From Warburgia ugandensis (Eukaryota; Streptophyta; Magnoliopsida; Canellales; Canellaceae), in assembly GCA_035236585.1 (NCBI GenBank), contig CP141128.1, forward strand, positions 34,392,684 through 34,456,683: a DNA stretch of 64,000 nt. The letters are read 5' to 3'. Under the pieces are notes generated by a model. That model searched no databases and had not been told where the DNA came from. It saw only the letters and a list, made by a program, of their open reading frames with translations. The translations under genes were made by a program, and so were the position numbers. The first letter of the stretch is position 1, and each line of letters begins with the position of its first letter. This document shows, in pieces, positions 59,318 through 64,000 of this stretch.

Positions 59318-61461
59318 TGTTGATTGTTTAACCGTAAGTGCACGGGCTATTGTAGTGTAGCTTATGCAAGTACGGGTCGATCCCACGAGGACTTGATCTA
59401 AAATGATGGAGTTTCAATAAAATCTAATTATTTAAAATTAAATAGAAATCACTCAAAATTACTGGAATTATTGAAATGAGAATCAATGTTCAGATCTAAT
59501 CAACTTCTCAAAAATATAGAATTTCCAATTCCTAAAGAAAACAAACAAAATCAAATAATGAGAAAAAACTACTTCCCTAGATCAATCTTTATCAAAATAT
59601 TCACTTCTGGTCTTCTAAAATCTGATCCTCCTTTACAAATATCTTCAACACATTCTTGATTAGTGATCCACCGATCGAATTTGACAAATTCTTCAAAATG
59701 GTCAAGATCTAGGCTAAATTGTAATTTCAAGATTTGGACGGCTCAGATTGATTTGTAGATTTCAAATAGAAGATCAGATGCATTGATTATGTCTAGGTAT
59801 GTCCTAAGAATGAACCTGTAAAATTAATTTGAAATTTGAGAAGAAACGAAGGAGAAATTAAAGATTGGGTTTTGATTAAGGCAAAATCGTTGATAGGTTA
59901 GGCCTTAATTGATTTGATTCAGATTGGACAGTTCCTGGATAAGAACAATACGGATAAAACAAAACTAGAATAACTATGACACAGATGTAAATAAACTGGG
60001 GACACAGATGGAATAAACCAGAAAGAACAGAATTGTAATTTCGCTTAAAAGAGGAGGGCAAAACTGGAATTGCATGAAAATTTAGTTTTTAAGAAAAACC
60101 AGATGAAAACCCTGTGAAGAAAGGGAGAAACGGAGGAGGAAGAAGAGAAGGAAGAAAGGAAGAGAGGAGGAAGGAGGAGAGGAAAGAAGGGAGACCCATT
60201 TCGGGTTTCCTCCCCTGGGCCGGTCAGAGGTGTAGAGGAAGAATGCCGGGAAGGAGAGGACTGGGTAGTCGTCGACTTCGGTGGAGCGTGATGGGGACTG
60301 CGTAGTGGGCTCGTCGCATGGCTTCTTGAGGTTTCCTTGTTGTGCGACCCTGGCTAGCAGGTGTGGCGCCGCCTAGAGCAGATGCAATGGCAGTGGAGCA
60401 TGGAGTAGAATGGTGAATTAAATAGATGGTTGCTAGGCTAATCAACCAGTGGAGGAGATGGGAAAATCCGAGGACGATGACGCTGTGGAATCAAATTGGG
60501 CTGGTGGAGGGATGGAAGCTGACACCCCAACAGACTAGATGGGTAGCCGATGAGAAAGCAGAAACGAGAAAAACAGAGGGCAAAACTGGAGAGGAGAACG
60601 AGAGAGATAAGCAAAGAGAAAGAGAGATGCGTGGAAATAGAGGGAGTGTGAGAGAGAGAACGGTGAAGAGCAGGGCAAAAAGGAGGGTGGTGTGGTTGAG
60701 AAAGAGAGAGGAGAAGAGGTCTGGGGCAGTGGAGGCTAGGGAGTGAGAGAAGGGTGTAGAGAGGAAGATGAGAAGAGAGAAAGAGAGGAGAAAAGAGAAG
60801 TAGGTTGAGAAGGAGAGGGAGTAGAAGGAGGGGAAGTACGTAGGAGAGAATGAGAGAAAAATATGGTAAGTGGGTACGTGAGAGTGAGGAAGGGAAAAAG
60901 AAAAGGAAAGAAAGAAGGAAAAAGAAAGAAAAGAGAAAAGGAGGAAAGAAGGAAAAAGGAAAAGGAGGAAAAAGAAAGGAAAGAAACAAAAAGAAAAGGA
61001 AAGAAAGAAGTGGGGGAAGGGGTTGCCTTTTACTCCTTGCTAAATTGGGTCCCCTCTCTTGACTTTGGAAACTCCTACAGATTTGTAAGTTGCCCTGTTT
61101 GTCCATGATTTCCACTTGAGCTCAATTATCGTTTAGGAAACTATCACATCCATCTTTATGGGTGATCTGGTCCATCCAATCCTCTTTAAGATGATCTGCA
61201 CCGTTAACTTTTGATCTTAGTCATCCGTGCGTCCTTTGGTTGATCTGCAAAAGAAAAGACTAAATTAGAATCATCTAAACCATACATTAGTCATCTAATG
61301 AGCTCTAATGATCATCTGACCATTGATTTTGACAAATTAAGATTTGGATGGTCAATTGGATTTAAATTCAAAATCAAGCTAAGTTTTGTAAAATTGAACG
61401 GTTAGATGATCTAATTGAACACTAGATTAGGAGTATTTTGACCAAAATTGAACACTTACCA
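59318..61461 (-). mobile_element. 2.1 kb solo LTR nested in Athila RT
   Basis: A 2144 bp unit starts TGTTGATTGTTTAACCG and ends AACACTTACCA, flanked by CATAC (59313-59317 and 61462-61466). Removing it joins the two RT parts at the expected place before MPFGLC. Its right part matches 49620-50030, which sits beside a polypurine tract and so sets the orientation as minus. The left end has the motif GGGTCGATCCCACGAGGA (59374-59391). The middle (60114-61010) is extremely purine-rich on the plus strand. The 225-residue minus frame 60438-61115 and several plus frames are translations of this low-complexity sequence, not genes. Confidence 0.85.
60114..61010. repeat. purine-rich low-complexity tract
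   Basis: Long G/A blocks (GGAAGAAAGG, GAGAGAGAAA, GAAAAGGAAAG words), especially 60114-60200, 60590-60850 and 60880-61010. On the element strand it is a C/T tract inside the LTR. Confidence 0.9.
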
Positions 61462-61474
61462 CATACATCAGTAA

Positions 61475-61790
61475 GTAAAGGTTCCAAAAGGACTAGTGAA
61501 GGTGGTCATGTGGGTGGGTACTAACCCATTTTTTACTACTGTGACCGCAAATTTCTTAGGTACAACATCTAAAAGCTTAAGGACTTCATCTCTGACCACA
61601 TCCTTCATGTGGGGATTCAATGATATTTAAGTCTCCCTGAAAGGTTTAGCATTTTCTTCCAGGTGTATATTACGCATGCACATGGCTAGACTAATACTTT
61701 TCAAGTCTGCTATGGTCCACCATAGAGCAATCTTATGTTCCTTAAGAACATTTCAAAGTTTTTCTTCTAGTTCCTTGTCTAAGTTTGATG
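61475..61790 (-). pseudogene. Athila RT N-terminal part (broken)
   Basis: The minus strand reads words such as EVLKLLDVVPKKFAVTVVKN and TSPFGTFTY, the start of Athila RT up to the point where the solo LTR lies. It continues at 59317. Shorter than usual for this segment; fossil. Confidence 0.7.
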
Positions 61791-62560
61791 CTATTGTCAG
61801 AGGTAAGGTTTAATCTAGGCCTAGGTATGAATATTTGAGATTGTCAGAAAAGGGTTTTAGGGCCAAAAAAGGTAGTTGCTATATAGAGGGTATGGGAATA
61901 GACTCTAAAGTAGGAAGTGGCTCCACATAAGGGCCCCACTTGGAGGTATCCATAATTTTTTTTTACCTCCTCAATATACTTGTCTAAATCAAAATATCCA
62001 TTAAAATGCATGAGATAAGTCTCTAGTGGGTCAGAGAAGATGGTGGATGAATGTCGTAAATTAGACATCACAAGAATCATCGAGGTCTAAGTGTTGTTGA
62101 TTGGTGTTAAAGACATTTAGCTTAACTTTCATGTTACAGAATGACAATTTCATTACACCATTCCTACAGTTAATAATTGCATTGGATGTCATCATGAATG
62201 GACGTCCAAGTATAACTAGAATCTAACTATCTAGATCAAATACAAGTTGAGTGTCCAATACAATGAAATCAACTAGGTAATAAAATTAGTCCACTTGTAT
62301 CAACACATCTTCAACACAACCATAGGTTATCTTGATAGATATATTAGCTAATTACAATGTGGTAGTAGTTAGTTTTAACTCATCAAGTCTTAGTTGCTCA
62401 TAGATAGAGTATGGCAATGAGTTAACACTAGCCCCGAGTTCAAGTAGTACCCTATCTATGACATGGTCTCCAATAATGCAGCAAATGGTAGGACACCCTA
62501 GGTATCTAAACTTTGGTGGGGTCCTGTGTTGTATCAAAAAGCTCACCTACTCAATGAGGA
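61791..62560 (-). pseudogene. Athila protease and linker region (broken)
   Basis: The frame 62352-62546 contains PPKFRYLGCPTICCIIGDHV and LELGASVNSLPYSIYEQL, the Athila protease active-site region (family form LGAS.N.LP). The frame 61844-62080 holds the linker DPLETYLMHFNGYFDLDKYI, similar to the fragment at 23800-23994. Fossil. Confidence 0.78.
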
Positions 62561-64000
62561 AAGCCTTTTTCTAAACATTTAGCTTTCTTTTTCTAGTATA
62601 GATTTCTTTCATGAATTTGGCATAGCAGGGGACATCTTTTATTGCATTCAACAATGGAATATTGATTTGGACATGTTTAAATATATCTATTAACTCGATG
62701 AGGTTTGTTCCCTTTCTAACCTTATTCAATAACTGAGGAAATGGGGCTTTGGATACAGAGGGTGCCTCCACTATAGGTTATATAGGGTTATTCTATTTTT
62801 TCTCTTTCTCTTGTGTTTTGGTTGCCTCCTTTTTCTCTCCATTTTCTTTAGCCTACCCTACCTTGTTGTCAATTTGACGACCACTCCTAAGGGTGGTTAT
62901 GGATTTGGCATGCTCATGAGTGTTAAAGGTTTGAGAACTTGACCCTATCTCAAATTGGCCCTTAGAGATAGGGATGGGTTGAGTAGGAAATTGATCCTTT
63001 CATCTATTATGTAGTTTATCCGACAATTGGCTAACCTAAATGTCTAGCTTAGCCCTGGCATAAGAATTGATATTCTGCAACTGAATCAGAGACCTTTTGT
63101 GTCTTCACTTTGTTTTTCAAACATGCTTTGAATCTTTTCCTCTAAAGATGGTTTTTTTGGTTGTTGAGGTTGTTGGAAGCCAGGTGGCTACTGAGAACTA
63201 TAGCTCTAGGAGGAAAGTTTTAATTAGGAGGGTTCACAGATGATCCCCCTAGTAGTTATTCTTTGACTAGGAAGTTTGGATGCTAGCTTATCCAAGGTTG
63301 TAAGTCTCAGAATATGGATTGTTGTTAGGATTGCTTTATGCATTCAATGCATTTGCTTGTCCAACAAGATAGCTATTAAGTGCTCTATTTGATGGACAAG
63401 GACGTGGTCATATGGGCTGGGCTAGAACAAAGAGGACAAACCTCTTGTGGAGGTTTAAGAAATGTGGCAGCCATAAAGGATTGAAACATAGTTTCAAGCT
63501 CATTCGCTATCCCATCATACTTGTCCATTCTCTCTTGTACAGGGTCGAGGTTATGGGATAGATATATATGTATTCCTATCTCATATAGACCCCCTTTCTT
63601 TGGAGGCTGGTTGATTCTCTCTCTTCTATTGGAGTAATCCCATTACTGGGAATTATCTGCCAATGTTTGAAACAACTCTCAGGCCTCACTCTCATCTTTT
63701 AATATGAGAGCCCCTCCACTCGCTACATCTACCATTTGTCCATTCTAAGGCATTAATGCATCATAAAGGTATTGGACCTACCACCATTTCTCAAATCCAT
63801 TATGAGGGCATTTCTACAGTCATTCATTCCATCGTTCCCAACATTCGTAATATTGTTCATCATCCCTTTTATGGAAATTGATAATTTCATAATGAAAGGC
63901 ATTTGTTTTGTGAAATGGGAAGATTTTGTTGAAAAACTTCCTAGATATTTGGTCCAATCTATTAATGGAACCTACCTTCAAGGAATTGAGTCATAACTTG
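62561..64000 (-). pseudogene. Athila gag, C-terminal part (broken, cut by window end)
   Basis: The frame 62571-62771 (APFPQLLNKVRKGTNLIELI, then FKHVQINIPLLNAIKDVPCY, AKFMKEI) is the conserved segment just upstream of protease in Athila. Between about 63400 and 64000 the minus strand shows gag words typical of the family (MVDVASGGALILKDESEA, LADNSQ.WDYSNR), spread over more than one frame. The plus frame at 63772-63996 is a shadow. Confidence 0.7.

Larger units (their letters stand above)
52727..64000 (-). mobile_element. Athila-type Ty3/gypsy element, broken, runs off the window
   Basis: The 3' LTR (52727-55636), the Athila-typical polypurine region with GCTCAGGACTAGCAAAATG (minus strand, 55640-55672), a 3' noncoding region, integrase, RNase H, RT, protease and gag follow in that order on the minus strand. 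The 5' LTR and primer site lie beyond 64000. A solo LTR of 2.1 kb is nested in RT (59318-61461), and a 427-bp tandem duplication covers the integrase/3' noncoding border. The coding regions are broken in many places (well over ten), so the element looks considerably older than the Tekay element. Confidence 0.88.

Noticed and set aside
60438-61115. 225-residue minus frame, the second longest single-family frame outside the Tekay element
   Set aside because: Made almost only of Leu, Phe, Ser and Pro from a C/T-rich low-complexity tract inside a solo LTR; no domain, and the frame follows base composition.

Overview
The window reads as intergenic, repeat-dense nuclear DNA of a flowering plant. 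I found no host protein-coding gene and no rRNA or tRNA gene. Nearly all 64 kb can be assigned to LTR retrotransposons, their solo LTRs, truncated pieces and repeats derived from them. The plant assignment rests on a Ty3/gypsy chromovirus of Tekay/Del type (chromodomain integrase, 2.5 kb LTRs), an Athila-type element, a TRIM and a LARD-like element, with initiator-tRNA-Met primer sites (TGGTAT(C/T)AGAG) next to LTR ends. I cannot name the species.

Layout. (1) 1-15236: a LARD-like element on the minus strand, with LTRs of about 4 kb flanking a 4.2 kb interior without recognisable coding. Its left LTR starts about 42 bp outside the window and holds a nested 2.7 kb solo LTR (1268-3969). (2) 15237-24006: remnants with an Athila-type solo LTR (15508-17200) and a second 2.8 kb solo LTR (19924-22690), ending in an Athila-type internal piece. 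(3) 24012-29103: a 5.1 kb solo LTR related to the LARD family. (4) 29109-32131: unassigned retroelement-like sequence carrying a 633 bp chimeric TRIM (30390-31022). (5) 32132-38868: an LTR fragment, then a 1.37 kb direct duplication, one copy of which is split by a shortened solo LTR (35020-37002). (6) 38868-39512: a 150-bp tandem array. (7) 39512-40732: a LARD-family LTR piece, invaded by (8) the Tekay element 40733-49449 (minus strand; gag, protease, RT, RNase H, integrase and chromodomain recognisable but broken). (9) 49450-52726: remains of a small non-coding element with both PPT and PBS. (10) 52727-64000: an Athila element (minus strand) running off the window, with a 2.1 kb solo LTR (59318-61461) nested in its RT region.

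How it fits together. Six insertions have 5-bp target-site duplications at both ends (1268, 15508, 19924, 24012, 30390 and 59318); 35020 has a near match. Host sequence reads through when each insertion is removed, so the nesting order can be read directly. Solo LTRs outnumber elements with two LTRs, which points to frequent LTR-LTR recombination. The most unusual items are the TRIM with a Tekay-like left end, a segment that differs between the two otherwise near-identical LTRs of the Tekay element, a sequence module shared by the U3 regions of different LTR families upstream of well-placed TATA boxes, and a 150-bp array resembling Athila 3' noncoding DNA.

All identities and percentages are by-eye comparisons inside this window; no database search was run.
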